NCBI RefSeq assembly: GCF_040151475.1
Contig: NZ_JBDKWG010000148.1
Span: forward strand, 1 to 64,000
Reading direction: 5' to 3'
DNA length: 64,000 nucleotides
Source of the DNA: CAXBNB01 sp040151475
GTDB lineage: Bacteria; Bacteroidota; Bacteroidia; Cytophagales; Cyclobacteriaceae
Below the pieces are notes generated by a model, which saw only the letters and a list, made by a program, of their open reading frames with translations, was not told the origin of the DNA and made no database searches. Of this stretch, positions 27,039 to 35,180 are shown in pieces; the stretch's first letter is position 1, and each line of letters opens with the position of its first letter. The position numbers and the translations under genes are program-made.

Positions 27039-29021
27039 TTAATTGTTAGCTGGCTGTAGTTTGAAACCCTTCCTTTTATCCCACCATTCTTTAAGTTTTT
27101 GAAACCATACTTCGTAAAAGTCAGCATCAAACAATTTGGCATCTCTACGGGCCTGATATAAAAACAGAATGCCAAATGGCAGTAAAACTACATCTGCTAC
27201 CCAGGCAGCATAAGCCCCTTCCATGACGCTGGCTTTAGCCCACTTGTCCGCTATAACAGTCATCACATAAAAGATGATGAAGAAGAACACTGAGACAACT
27301 ACAGGCATTCCCAGCCCACCTTTTTTTATAATTGCCCCTAATGGTGCTCCAATTAGAAACATGATAAAGCAAGCCACTGCCTGAGAAAACTTCTTGTACT
27401 TTTCAAGCTTGTGCTGGTTTGTGTCTCTTTTTAGGTCAGCAAGTCGCAAGCTTTTACTACTAATCCCGGACTTGACTGATCTCGCAGAACCTACTGCCTT
27501 ACTGAATATGTTTTTCTTTTTTAAAGGGAGATTACTTAAACTGTCCATTTTGAAACGAACGACAGCCAACAGGGAATCGTTTTCAATATAACTGGAATCC
27601 GTTACATTTCTATATTTTCTAATACCTGTATTGAGAGGTTTTTTCTTCACTTTAGCTACTTCTTCTGTTTTTGCGGGTTTTGGTTTTGCAGCAGGTGGAG
27701 GAGTTTTGGTTGATACGATACTATCTGTTGTTCCTTTTGCAATTATTTTATTTTTCAATGTTTTATTCGTGAAAATCTTATCAGGCTTAAGGGTTTTAAT
27801 ATCTTTCAACTTGTTTTTAGTAGAATCTGCTATAGGCTTCAATACACCTGTATAAACAGGATATGTTTTTTCTAAACCCGGTTTTTCTTCATGTTCATCT
27901 TCGAGGCTGTTTGCACTGTCTGTTACTTCCGGTTCTGCTGGTTCTGAATCTTCTGTATTTTTTTCTTCTTGCTTTTCTTTATGGTATTCTGCACTGTCAA
28001 TTTTATGTTCGATCATTTCTTCGGCCATCCTGAGGCTGTCTTTTAGGTTTTGCTTGTTTCTGAATTGTTCAAATGCTATTTCCAATGGTTCCGGTATGGT
28101 CAATTTGGAATTGAAATGATATCTGAATGCTGCATCTGCTCCTTTGAAAATCTGATATTTGGTAGTTGATATTGTATTGCTCATGGAATCAATGTCCTTG
28201 GTAAGCCTTTCGATATTTTTCATCAGTTTATTTCCTGCAAACAAGTCCATGTTAGTGCGATCCAGATCGAATGAAGCAAGGCTAAAAACCATTTTCATGA
28301 CAGAAAATTCCGTTCTTGCGAAGGTCTCTATTTTAGACTTAGACCTGTTTTTTTTGTTTTCCCCCTCTATATAATGATTGCCATTGAATAGCTCCATCAT
28401 CAGGTAACGGTCGTTTACTATGGTGTACATTCGGCAGGAGTCAGCTATAATCACTTTTTTATTACCTCCCATAGAAGAGCCTTTGTGATCGTAAATGATA
28501 ATGTCTCTCATAGAAACTCCGTCTGAGTATTTCTTTCTGACTTTTATACTATAATTGGGAATCCCCTCATAAAACTGTCCTTCTTTCAGGTCTAACGAGG
28601 GCTTTTTGTGTTTGATGTCATAGAGCAGGCTATAGGCACGAAGGTTGGCGTTAGGTACTATATAGTTGTTGGAAAAGTAAGCACCTATTGATATAAATAC
28701 AACCAGAATGCCAGTGGGTAGTAGTGTTCGTGTCAAAGAAATACCGGAACCCTTGATGGCTGTAAGCTCAAAATGCTCACCCAGATTTCCATAGGTCATG
28801 ATCGACGCTATCAATATGGCAAGAGGCAGGGCAATAGGTGTCATATTGATGCTGAAATAGACCAATAGTTCTCCAAAAACACTGTATCCAAGGTCTTTTC
28901 CTACCAGGTCATCAAAGTACTTCAACATATATTGGATCAGCAATATGAACACCGACACACAAAATGTTAAGATAAGAGGCCCGATAAAAGACTTGAGTAT
29001 CAGCTTATCGAGTTTTTTCAT
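27039..29021 (-). CDS. LptF/LptG (YjgP/YjgQ) family permease with a long periplasmic insert
   Basis: This family forms the inner-membrane permease that extracts lipopolysaccharide for export. Three hydrophobic segments lie near residues 13-33, 50-80 and 100-120, and three more near 535-555, 565-585 and 600-620. KGSGISLTRTLLPTG is the usual cytoplasmic coupling stretch. At 660 residues it is nearly twice the enterobacterial length. The excess, about residues 270-530, is a polar, repeat-free, partly Lys/Pro/Glu-rich insert (for example PPPAAKPKPAKTEEVAKVKK) in the periplasmic part. The family is clear; whether this is the F or G subunit is not. Confidence 0.9.
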   Translation of the reverse strand: MKKLDKLILKSFIGPLILTFCVSVFILLIQYMLKYFDDLVGKDLGYSVFGELLVYFSINMTPIALPLAILIASIMTYGNLGEHFELTAIKGSGISLTRTLLPTGILVVFISIGAYFSNNYIVPNANLRAYSLLYDIKHKKPSLDLKEGQFYEGIPNYSIKVRKKYSDGVSMRDIIIYDHKGSSMGGNKKVIIADSCRMYTIVNDRYLMMELFNGNHYIEGENKKNRSKSKIETFARTEFSVMKMVFSLASFDLDRTNMDLFAGNKLMKNIERLTKDIDSMSNTISTTKYQIFKGADAAFRYHFNSKLTIPEPLEIAFEQFRNKQNLKDSLRMAEEMIEHKIDSAEYHKEKQEEKNTEDSEPAEPEVTDSANSLEDEHEEKPGLEKTYPVYTGVLKPIADSTKNKLKDIKTLKPDKIFTNKTLKNKIIAKGTTDSIVSTKTPPPAAKPKPAKTEEVAKVKKKPLNTGIRKYRNVTDSSYIENDSLLAVVRFKMDSLSNLPLKKKNIFSKAVGSARSVKSGISSKSLRLADLKRDTNQHKLEKYKKFSQAVACFIMFLIGAPLGAIIKKGGLGMPVVVSVFFFIIFYVMTVIADKWAKASVMEGAYAAWVADVVLLPFGILFLYQARRDAKLFDADFYEVWFQKLKEWWDKRKGFKLQPANN

Positions 29022-29081
29022 AATTTATTCATTGGAGAAATAGAGATGCTGCTCAAAACCTGTATTCATTATATTAAACTT

Positions 29082-29089
29082 CAAAAGTA
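29082..29089 (-). promoter_or_regulatory. -7 promoter element of the Lpt permease gene
   Basis: TACTTTTG on the minus strand fits TAnnTTTG exactly and lies about 60 bp before the start codon at 29021. Confidence 0.5.
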
Positions 29090-29143
29090 TAATTGAAATT
29101 GCAGATTATGTTTTTTTACGGATAAAAACTATTAACGTTTGTT

Positions 29144-30868
29144 CTAACGTTCTACGTTTGTCTGAAATCCCAGTCGGTGAATTTTTTCTTTTTCGCCTGA
29201 GTCTGAAAAGGCAGAAATTGCCTGATCGATCTGTTCAAAACAATGGTCTTCACCTATAGCATCGGCAAAACCTTCTTTCACGAAAATATCTCTGACTGGG
29301 CCTATAATGCTGACAAAGATTAATTCTATATTTTTTGCACGACAAAAATCAAGTAATTCATGGAGTACCAACATACCGCTGGAATCTATACTCGAAATGC
29401 TTTGAGCATCAATAATCAATACTTTTAAGTCACTGCCTCTGAGCAACACCAGCTCTTCTGTCTTTTCTTTAAAATAATTGACATTGGCGAAGTAAATTCT
29501 GGAATCGAATCGTATAATTAGAAATCCTTTTATTTCCATTGCCTCTTTGAATCGTTTGATGTTTTTAAAGAAGTGGGTGTTAGGAATCTGACCCAGCACA
29601 GCCATGTGTGGTTGTGTAGTCTTGTAGATCATCATGACCAGTGAAAGCCCTACGCCGATCATTATTCCTTCTTTAATCCCTATGATGAGTGTACCTGTAA
29701 AAGTACTCAGCATCATGTAAAAGTCTGCTCTGTCTGTTTTCCAAAGGTATTTACATTGTTTCAAATCAATCAAACCTAAAACGGCTACCAGTATAATGGC
29801 TGCAAGTATGGCATTTGGTAAATAATAAAACAGTGGCGTGAAAAACAGAGCAGTAATTAATACCAGCCCTGCACTTACATATGAGGCGATGGCTGTTTTA
29901 GCACCATTGGCTTCACTCACCGCAGACCTGCTAAAGCCACCTGATGCAGGAAAACTGCTGAAAAATGAACCAAACATGTTTCCTGCACCCAGTGCTATCA
30001 GTTCTTTGTTGGCATCAATACGGTATTCGTTTTTGTGTGCAGGTTCTAATGCCTTGGAGATGGAAAATGCTTCCATAAAACCAATTAGTGCTAAAGTGGC
30101 AGCTACAGGTAGTAAGTTTATAATATTTGAGTAGCTAATATCAGGTATAGCGAAACCCGGCAGACCTGTTGGTATTTCTCCGATGATTTTTAGTCCAGTA
30201 TTTTCCAGATGTAAATAACGAACTCCAATTATAGATAAGATTACGACAATGAGTGCTCCCGGAATCAGTTTGTTTATTTTTTTTGTGACCAGTAAAAAAA
30301 TAATGCCAATCAAACCAACGGTAACGGAGACCCAGTTTATTTCTTCCATTTTCGAAATGAATTCTAAAAGAATATTATGAACGTATTTGTTTTGCGAAAT
30401 CTTTACTCCGGTAAAGTGTGACAATTGATTGATACTGATAACCAATGCAGCAGCATAGGTAAATCCATTGATCACTGGTTTGGAAAGGAAATTTACGATA
30501 AATCCCAACCTCAAAATGCCCATTGAAAACTGAATAACACCTATCATAAAGGCCAGCAGTATTGCCAGTAATATATATCGTTCGCTATTGGCGACTGCCA
30601 GGGTAGAAACCCCGGTAGCGACGATTATTGAATCCATCGCTACCGGACCGACAGCCAGTTGGCGTGAAGTTCCCAGCAAAGCATAAATGAGCTGAGGAAA
30701 AATGGCTGCATAAAGTCCGTATATCGGAGGCAATCCTGCAATCATGGCATAAGCCATACCCTGTGGGATGAGCATTACGCCAACAGTGATCCCGGCAGAA
30801 AAATCCATACGGAACTTTCCGGAATTGTAGGTTTTTAAATCTTCGGTCAGGGGAAAAAGCTTTTTCAA
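29144..30868 (-). CDS. SulP family inorganic anion transporter
   Basis: This 574-residue inner-membrane protein has about 10-12 hydrophobic segments (residues 20-420) and a cytoplasmic STAS domain (about 435-550). The N-terminal signature GVMLIPQGMAYAMIAGLPPIYGLYA is the SulP sulfate-transporter motif, and the STAS domain has the IDSSGM loop. SulP proteins carry sulfate, bicarbonate or other anions; the substrate cannot be decided by eye. The gene follows a Crp/Fnr regulator gene 101 bp upstream in the same direction, and a Crp-type palindrome lies in that gap. Confidence 0.95.
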   Translation of the reverse strand: MKKLFPLTEDLKTYNSGKFRMDFSAGITVGVMLIPQGMAYAMIAGLPPIYGLYAAIFPQLIYALLGTSRQLAVGPVAMDSIIVATGVSTLAVANSERYILLAILLAFMIGVIQFSMGILRLGFIVNFLSKPVINGFTYAAALVISINQLSHFTGVKISQNKYVHNILLEFISKMEEINWVSVTVGLIGIIFLLVTKKINKLIPGALIVVILSIIGVRYLHLENTGLKIIGEIPTGLPGFAIPDISYSNIINLLPVAATLALIGFMEAFSISKALEPAHKNEYRIDANKELIALGAGNMFGSFFSSFPASGGFSRSAVSEANGAKTAIASYVSAGLVLITALFFTPLFYYLPNAILAAIILVAVLGLIDLKQCKYLWKTDRADFYMMLSTFTGTLIIGIKEGIMIGVGLSLVMMIYKTTQPHMAVLGQIPNTHFFKNIKRFKEAMEIKGFLIIRFDSRIYFANVNYFKEKTEELVLLRGSDLKVLIIDAQSISSIDSSGMLVLHELLDFCRAKNIELIFVSIIGPVRDIFVKEGFADAIGEDHCFEQIDQAISAFSDSGEKEKIHRLGFQTNVER

Positions 30869-30924
30869 GTAGGATATGCCATTTTATAAATGTTGTAAAA
30901 TTAGAAAGTTATGCCCTTCCAAAG

Positions 30925-30940
30925 TGTAACAATGGTTACA
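30925..30940. promoter_or_regulatory. Crp/Fnr-type operator in front of the SulP gene
   Basis: TGTAAC and GTTACA are perfect 6-bp arms around AATG, equivalent to TGTAA-N6-TTACA, which is the spacing of Crp-family sites. It lies 57 bp before the SulP start. On the minus strand it is followed by TTTG and a near-consensus -7 (TAATTTTA), so the site would sit just upstream of the promoter, as expected for activation. Confidence 0.55.
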
Positions 30941-30969
30941 AATCATCACTTTATAAATCTTGTTTTCAT

Positions 30970-31593
30970 TCACAAAATCTCAATTTTATTCCTATGCAGT
31001 ACTATTTTGTCTTCATTTTCCAGTTTTTTCAATAGACGTGAAACTACAACCCTTGAAGTGTTCATTTCTGTAGCAATTTCCTGATGGGTTTTTGAAATGG
31101 TAAAACTGCCGGTGTTTTGCTTTATGTCAAGCAGGTAATTCATAAGCCTTTCATCCATTCTCAAAAAAGCCACTGAATCCAATGCATTAATCAGTTCCTC
31201 GAATCTTAAATTGTATGAATTGAAAATGAACTGTCTCCAGGTTGAGTATTTCATCCAAAGATCCATATACTGAAGTGGTATCATCCAAACTTCAGTATCA
31301 GTTTCTGCTATGGCTTTTATCTCACTTTTTTTATGTTGGGTACAACAAGTCAATGACATGGCACAAGTATCACGTTCTCCCAGATAATATAAGAATAATT
31401 CATTTCCTTTGTCGTCTTCCCTGATAATTCTGACAGAACCACTCAATACCATGGGTATTTCCTTGATGTATTTGCCATAGTCTATCATTATTTTGCCTTC
31501 AGTCACACTCATTAGCCGACCTTTATCCGCCATTTCATCAATTAGCTCCGGTTGCAATATATTTCTAAATTTTTCCTTAAGTATCTCTTTCAT
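30970..31593 (-). CDS. Crp/Fnr family transcriptional regulator with cysteine cluster
   Basis: This 207-residue protein has an N-terminal effector-binding beta-barrel (about 25-125) and a C-terminal winged helix, with HQEIATEMNTSRVVVSRLLKKLE as the DNA-reading helix-turn-helix (about 170-192). The barrel carries three cysteines close together, Cys77, Cys83 and Cys84, in a DTCAMSLTCC motif. It lacks the N-terminal four-cysteine cluster of oxygen-sensing Fnr. The cysteines suggest redox or sulfur sensing, which is inference. The SulP gene follows, with a matching palindrome between them. Confidence 0.9.
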   Translation of the reverse strand: MKEILKEKFRNILQPELIDEMADKGRLMSVTEGKIMIDYGKYIKEIPMVLSGSVRIIREDDKGNELFLYYLGERDTCAMSLTCCTQHKKSEIKAIAETDTEVWMIPLQYMDLWMKYSTWRQFIFNSYNLRFEELINALDSVAFLRMDERLMNYLLDIKQNTGSFTISKTHQEIATEMNTSRVVVSRLLKKLENEDKIVLHRNKIEIL

Positions 31594-31768
31594 AGTGTCG
31601 TATTCTGAGGTAATTTATAAAAATGTATGCTTAAATTTTATAAAAAAATAAAGGGTGGCCTTTAAACGATAAGTTACTGTATAATTGGTTAGACAGACAT
31701 GTTTTTGATTTATCATAATGTCAAATTTAAACTTTGAATGAGCAATCCAATCTTTGATACTTATTTCC

Positions 31769-31776
31769 TATTTTTG
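31769..31776 (+). promoter_or_regulatory. -7 promoter element of the lepA operon
   Basis: TATTTTTG fits TAnnTTTG exactly and lies 88 bp before the lepA ATG. The 271-bp divergent gap with the Crp gene otherwise shows only AT-rich text. Confidence 0.4.
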
Positions 31777-31864
31777 CCTTCTTTTTTGAGAGGACATAAT
31801 ATTTGAATATAGAAAATATATATGTTTTTTCAATTGAAAGAATACCTTAAGCTCATATTGATAG

Positions 31865-33652
31865 ATGAAAAATATTAGGAATTTTTGCATAATTGCCCAC
31901 ATTGATCATGGAAAAAGTACTTTGGCTGACAGACTTTTGCAGCAGACAGGTACGGTTGCCGATCGTGATATGCAAAATCAGTTGTTGGATAACATGGATT
32001 TGGAGCGGGAGCGTGGCATCACTATTAAAAGTCATGCGATTCAAATGCACTACATGTATGAAGGCGAAGATTATACATTAAACCTGATAGATACTCCTGG
32101 CCATGTGGATTTTTCATACGAAGTTTCCCGATCGATTGCAGCATGTGAAGGTGCTTTACTTATTGTGGATGCATCTCAGGGGATAGAAGCGCAGACTATT
32201 TCAAATTTATATTTGGCACTTGAGCATGATCTGGAAATTATTCCGGTTTTGAATAAAATTGATTTGCCCGGCGCTATGCCTGAGGAGGTGTCTGATCAGA
32301 TTATTGAGTTGATAGGCTGTGATGTAGAAGATATTATTCACGCTAGTGGAAAAGAAGGCTTGGGTATTGACGATATACTCAAGGCAATAGTAAAGAAAGT
32401 ACCAGCTCCGAAAGGTGATCCTAATGCACCATTGCAGGCTATGATTTTTGATTCTGTTTTCAATTCGTTTAGAGGTATAGAAGTTATTTTCAGAATATTT
32501 AATGGTAAAATAGCTAAAGGAGATAAAATTAAGTTTGTCAACACAGGCAAAACCTATGATGCTGACGAAATTGGAGTTTTAAAATTGCTTCAGGAGCCAC
32601 AAAAGGAAATGAGTGCGGGTAATGTCGGTTATCTGATTTCGGGGATTAAAGTGGCGAAAGAAGTAAAAGTCGGAGATACCATCACCCATGCTGCCAATCC
32701 GACAAAAGAAACAATAAAAGGCTTTGAAGATGTTAAACCCATGGTTTTTGCAGGAATCTATCCCGTAGAGACTTCAGAATACGAAGAGTTAAGGGCTTCA
32801 ATGGAAAAGCTACAGCTAAATGATGCCTCTTTGGTGTGGGAACCGGAAACCTCTGCAGCATTGGGTTTTGGGTTTAGATGTGGATTCCTTGGAATGCTAC
32901 ACATGGAAATTGTGCAGGAGAGATTGGAAAGGGAATTTGATATGACGGTGATTACCACCGTTCCTTCTGTGCAGTTTCGTGCCATCAAGTCTGACGGTTC
33001 TGTTCAATTGATCAACGCACCATCCGAAATGCCGGATCCTACAAAAATCAGCTACATCGAGGAGCCTTACATCAGGGCGCAAATCATCACCAAAGCAGAT
33101 TTTATCGGTCCGGTGATTTCTTTGTGTATCGACAAAAGAGGTGAAATTAAAAATCAGGTTTATCTAACTTCAAATAGAGTAGAACTAACATTTGAGCTAC
33201 CACTAGCGGAGATTGTTTTTGATTTTTTTGATAAATTGAAGACTATTTCCAAAGGATATGCATCATTGGATTATGAATTGATTGAGCCTAAGACTTCAAA
33301 AATGGTGAAGTTGGATATTATGCTCAATGGAGAGCCTGTAGATGCATTGTCTGCTGTAGTACATAGGGATAAAGCTTACGAGTGGGGAAAGAGGTTGTGT
33401 GAAAAGTTGAGAGAATTACTTCCCCGTCAGATGTTTGAAATAGCGATACAAGCTTCTATTGGTTCAAAAATTATTGCAAGAGAAAGTGTGAGGGCCATGC
33501 GAAAAAACGTATTGGCAAAATGTTATGGAGGAGATATTTCTAGAAAAAGAAAATTGCTGGAAAAACAGAAAAAAGGAAAAAAGAGAATGCGTCAGGTGGG
33601 TAATGTAGAAATACCACAGGATGCTTTTATGGCGGTACTTAAACTGGATTAA
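31865..33652 (+). CDS. lepA: Elongation factor 4 (LepA)
   Basis: This 595-residue translational GTPase can back-translocate stalled ribosomes. The G-domain P-loop is AHIDHGKS at residues 11-18, with switch region ERGITIKSHA, DTPGHVDF and NKIDLPGA following. The C-terminal LepA-specific domain ends with KCYGGDISRKRKLLEKQKKGKKRM, a strong family marker. Length is normal. It is followed by folD after 5 bp and starts a four-gene plus-strand series ending in the PorE-like gene. Confidence 0.98.
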   Translation: MKNIRNFCIIAHIDHGKSTLADRLLQQTGTVADRDMQNQLLDNMDLERERGITIKSHAIQMHYMYEGEDYTLNLIDTPGHVDFSYEVSRSIAACEGALLIVDASQGIEAQTISNLYLALEHDLEIIPVLNKIDLPGAMPEEVSDQIIELIGCDVEDIIHASGKEGLGIDDILKAIVKKVPAPKGDPNAPLQAMIFDSVFNSFRGIEVIFRIFNGKIAKGDKIKFVNTGKTYDADEIGVLKLLQEPQKEMSAGNVGYLISGIKVAKEVKVGDTITHAANPTKETIKGFEDVKPMVFAGIYPVETSEYEELRASMEKLQLNDASLVWEPETSAALGFGFRCGFLGMLHMEIVQERLEREFDMTVITTVPSVQFRAIKSDGSVQLINAPSEMPDPTKISYIEEPYIRAQIITKADFIGPVISLCIDKRGEIKNQVYLTSNRVELTFELPLAEIVFDFFDKLKTISKGYASLDYELIEPKTSKMVKLDIMLNGEPVDALSAVVHRDKAYEWGKRLCEKLRELLPRQMFEIAIQASIGSKIIARESVRAMRKNVLAKCYGGDISRKRKLLEKQKKGKKRMRQVGNVEIPQDAFMAVLKLD

Positions 33653-33657
33653 TTGTT

Positions 33658-34527
33658 ATGCCAACATTATTAGACGGACGAAAAATATCATCTGATATTA
33701 AAGCTGAAATCAAGCTAAAAGTTGAAAAAATGAAGGATGCTGGTCAAAGGGCTCCCCATTTGGCCATCATCATTGTGGGTGATGATGGTGCCAGCCACAC
33801 TTATGTAGATGGAAAGATCAAAGCTTGTAAGGCTGTAGGGTTTGACTATACCCTCATGCAATTTGCTGCAACCATATCAGAGGAAAAACTACTGAAGCAT
33901 GTTGATCAACTGAATTCTGATAGTGATATTGATGGTTTCATCGTTCAGTTGCCACTTCCAGAGCATATTTCAGTTGAAAGGGTGACAGAAAGTATTTCAC
34001 CGGATAAAGATGTAGATGGTTTTGTGAATCAAAATTTCGGGAGTATTATTTCGGATTCACCTTTGTTAATGCCAGCTACGCCATTTGGTGTGATGGAGTT
34101 ATTGAAAAGGTATGAAATAGATACCAAAGGCAAAGACTGTGTTATTGTAGGCGCAAGTCGTTTGGTCGGAGCACCTTTGGCTTTGATGATGTCTCACACA
34201 GGCCATGCAACAGTTACGCTTTGTCATAAATACACAAAAGACTTGTCTAGCCATACCCAAAAAGCTGACATATTAGTGGTTGCTGTTGGCAAACCAAATT
34301 TGATCACAAGAGAAATGGTAAAGGAAGGTGCTGTAGTTATAGACGTTGGTACTACCAGAGTTGCCGACGCTACTAAAAAAACCGGGTTTAAATTGTCGGG
34401 AGATGTAGATTTTGAGAATGTATCAAAAATTGCCAGCTATATCACTCCTGTGCCTGGTGGCGTAGGTCCGATGACCATCGCTTCTCTTATGATAAATACA
34501 TTGAGAGCTGCCCGGCACAATCAATAG
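33658..34527 (+). CDS. folD: Bifunctional methylenetetrahydrofolate dehydrogenase/cyclohydrolase FolD
   Basis: This 289-residue enzyme oxidises 5,10-methylene-THF to methenyl-THF with NADP and hydrolyses it to 10-formyl-THF, supplying one-carbon units. Visible marks are the catalytic segment DDGASHTYVDGKIKAC (Tyr and Lys), GFIVQLPLPEHI, the dinucleotide site VGASRLVGAPLALMM, and the ending TPVPGGVGPMTIASLM. It sits 5 bp after lepA, and queE starts within 4 bp of its stop, so the genes are tightly packed. Confidence 0.98.
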   Translation: MPTLLDGRKISSDIKAEIKLKVEKMKDAGQRAPHLAIIIVGDDGASHTYVDGKIKACKAVGFDYTLMQFAATISEEKLLKHVDQLNSDSDIDGFIVQLPLPEHISVERVTESISPDKDVDGFVNQNFGSIISDSPLLMPATPFGVMELLKRYEIDTKGKDCVIVGASRLVGAPLALMMSHTGHATVTLCHKYTKDLSSHTQKADILVVAVGKPNLITREMVKEGAVVIDVGTTRVADATKKTGFKLSGDVDFENVSKIASYITPVPGGVGPMTIASLMINTLRAARHNQ

Positions 34528-34530
34528 TTG

Positions 34531-35151
34531 ATGGATCAAACTTTAGCGATAACACAAAAACTGCCTGTGATGGAAATTTTTTATTCCATACAGGGTGAGG
34601 GATTTCATTCCGGGAAACCTGCTGTTTTTGTGCGTTTGGGAGGATGTGATGTTGGCTGTCATTGGTGTGATGTCAAAGAATCCTGGAATGAAAAGGATCA
34701 TCCACATTTAGGTATTGAAGAAATAATTAATGAAGTTACCCGATATCCTTCCAAAACAATTATTGTTACTGGTGGTGAACCGTTAATGTACAATCTGGAC
34801 GGGTTGACATCTGAATTGAAAAAACATAGCTATCAACTCCATTTGGAAACCTCCGGTGTTTATACCATGACCGGGCAATGGGATTGGATTACCTTTTCCC
34901 CTAAAAAATTCAAAAAACCAGATCAGTCTATATATGCTGTAGCCAGTGAGTTGAAGGCAATTGTGTTTAATCAATCAGATTTTGCTTTTGCAGAGTCTTT
35001 TGTAAGTAGCTTAAATAACGATTGTATTCAATATCTTCAACCGGAATGGTCTAAATCGGAACAAATGACTGCTACTATTGTGGAATATATCAAAGCACAC
35101 CCGGAGTGGAATATTTCATTGCAAACCCATAAATATTTGAATATCCCATAA
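34531..35151 (+). CDS. queE: 7-carboxy-7-deazaguanine synthase (radical SAM)
   Basis: This radical SAM enzyme makes 7-carboxy-7-deazaguanine, an early step of queuosine tRNA modification. The start chosen is the ATG at 34531; a TTG directly before it (34528) is also in frame. Of 206 residues, the cluster-binding CDVGCHWC motif holds Cys39, Cys43 and Cys46, preceded by IQGEGFHSGKPAVFVRLGGC, the QueE signature. VTGGEPLMYNLD is the SAM-binding GGE motif, and the C-terminal QPEWSKSEQMT segment also fits. It begins 3 bp after folD and 29 bp before the PorE-like gene. Confidence 0.95.
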   Translation: MDQTLAITQKLPVMEIFYSIQGEGFHSGKPAVFVRLGGCDVGCHWCDVKESWNEKDHPHLGIEEIINEVTRYPSKTIIVTGGEPLMYNLDGLTSELKKHSYQLHLETSGVYTMTGQWDWITFSPKKFKKPDQSIYAVASELKAIVFNQSDFAFAESFVSSLNNDCIQYLQPEWSKSEQMTATIVEYIKAHPEWNISLQTHKYLNIP

Positions 35152-35180
35152 TATTTATTAATTCTTGCAGTAATAGTTAT

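Noticed and set aside
31690..31702. TTAGACAGACATG in the lepA upstream gap, similar to the right MITE arm
   Set aside because: Only ten bases match and there is no second arm.
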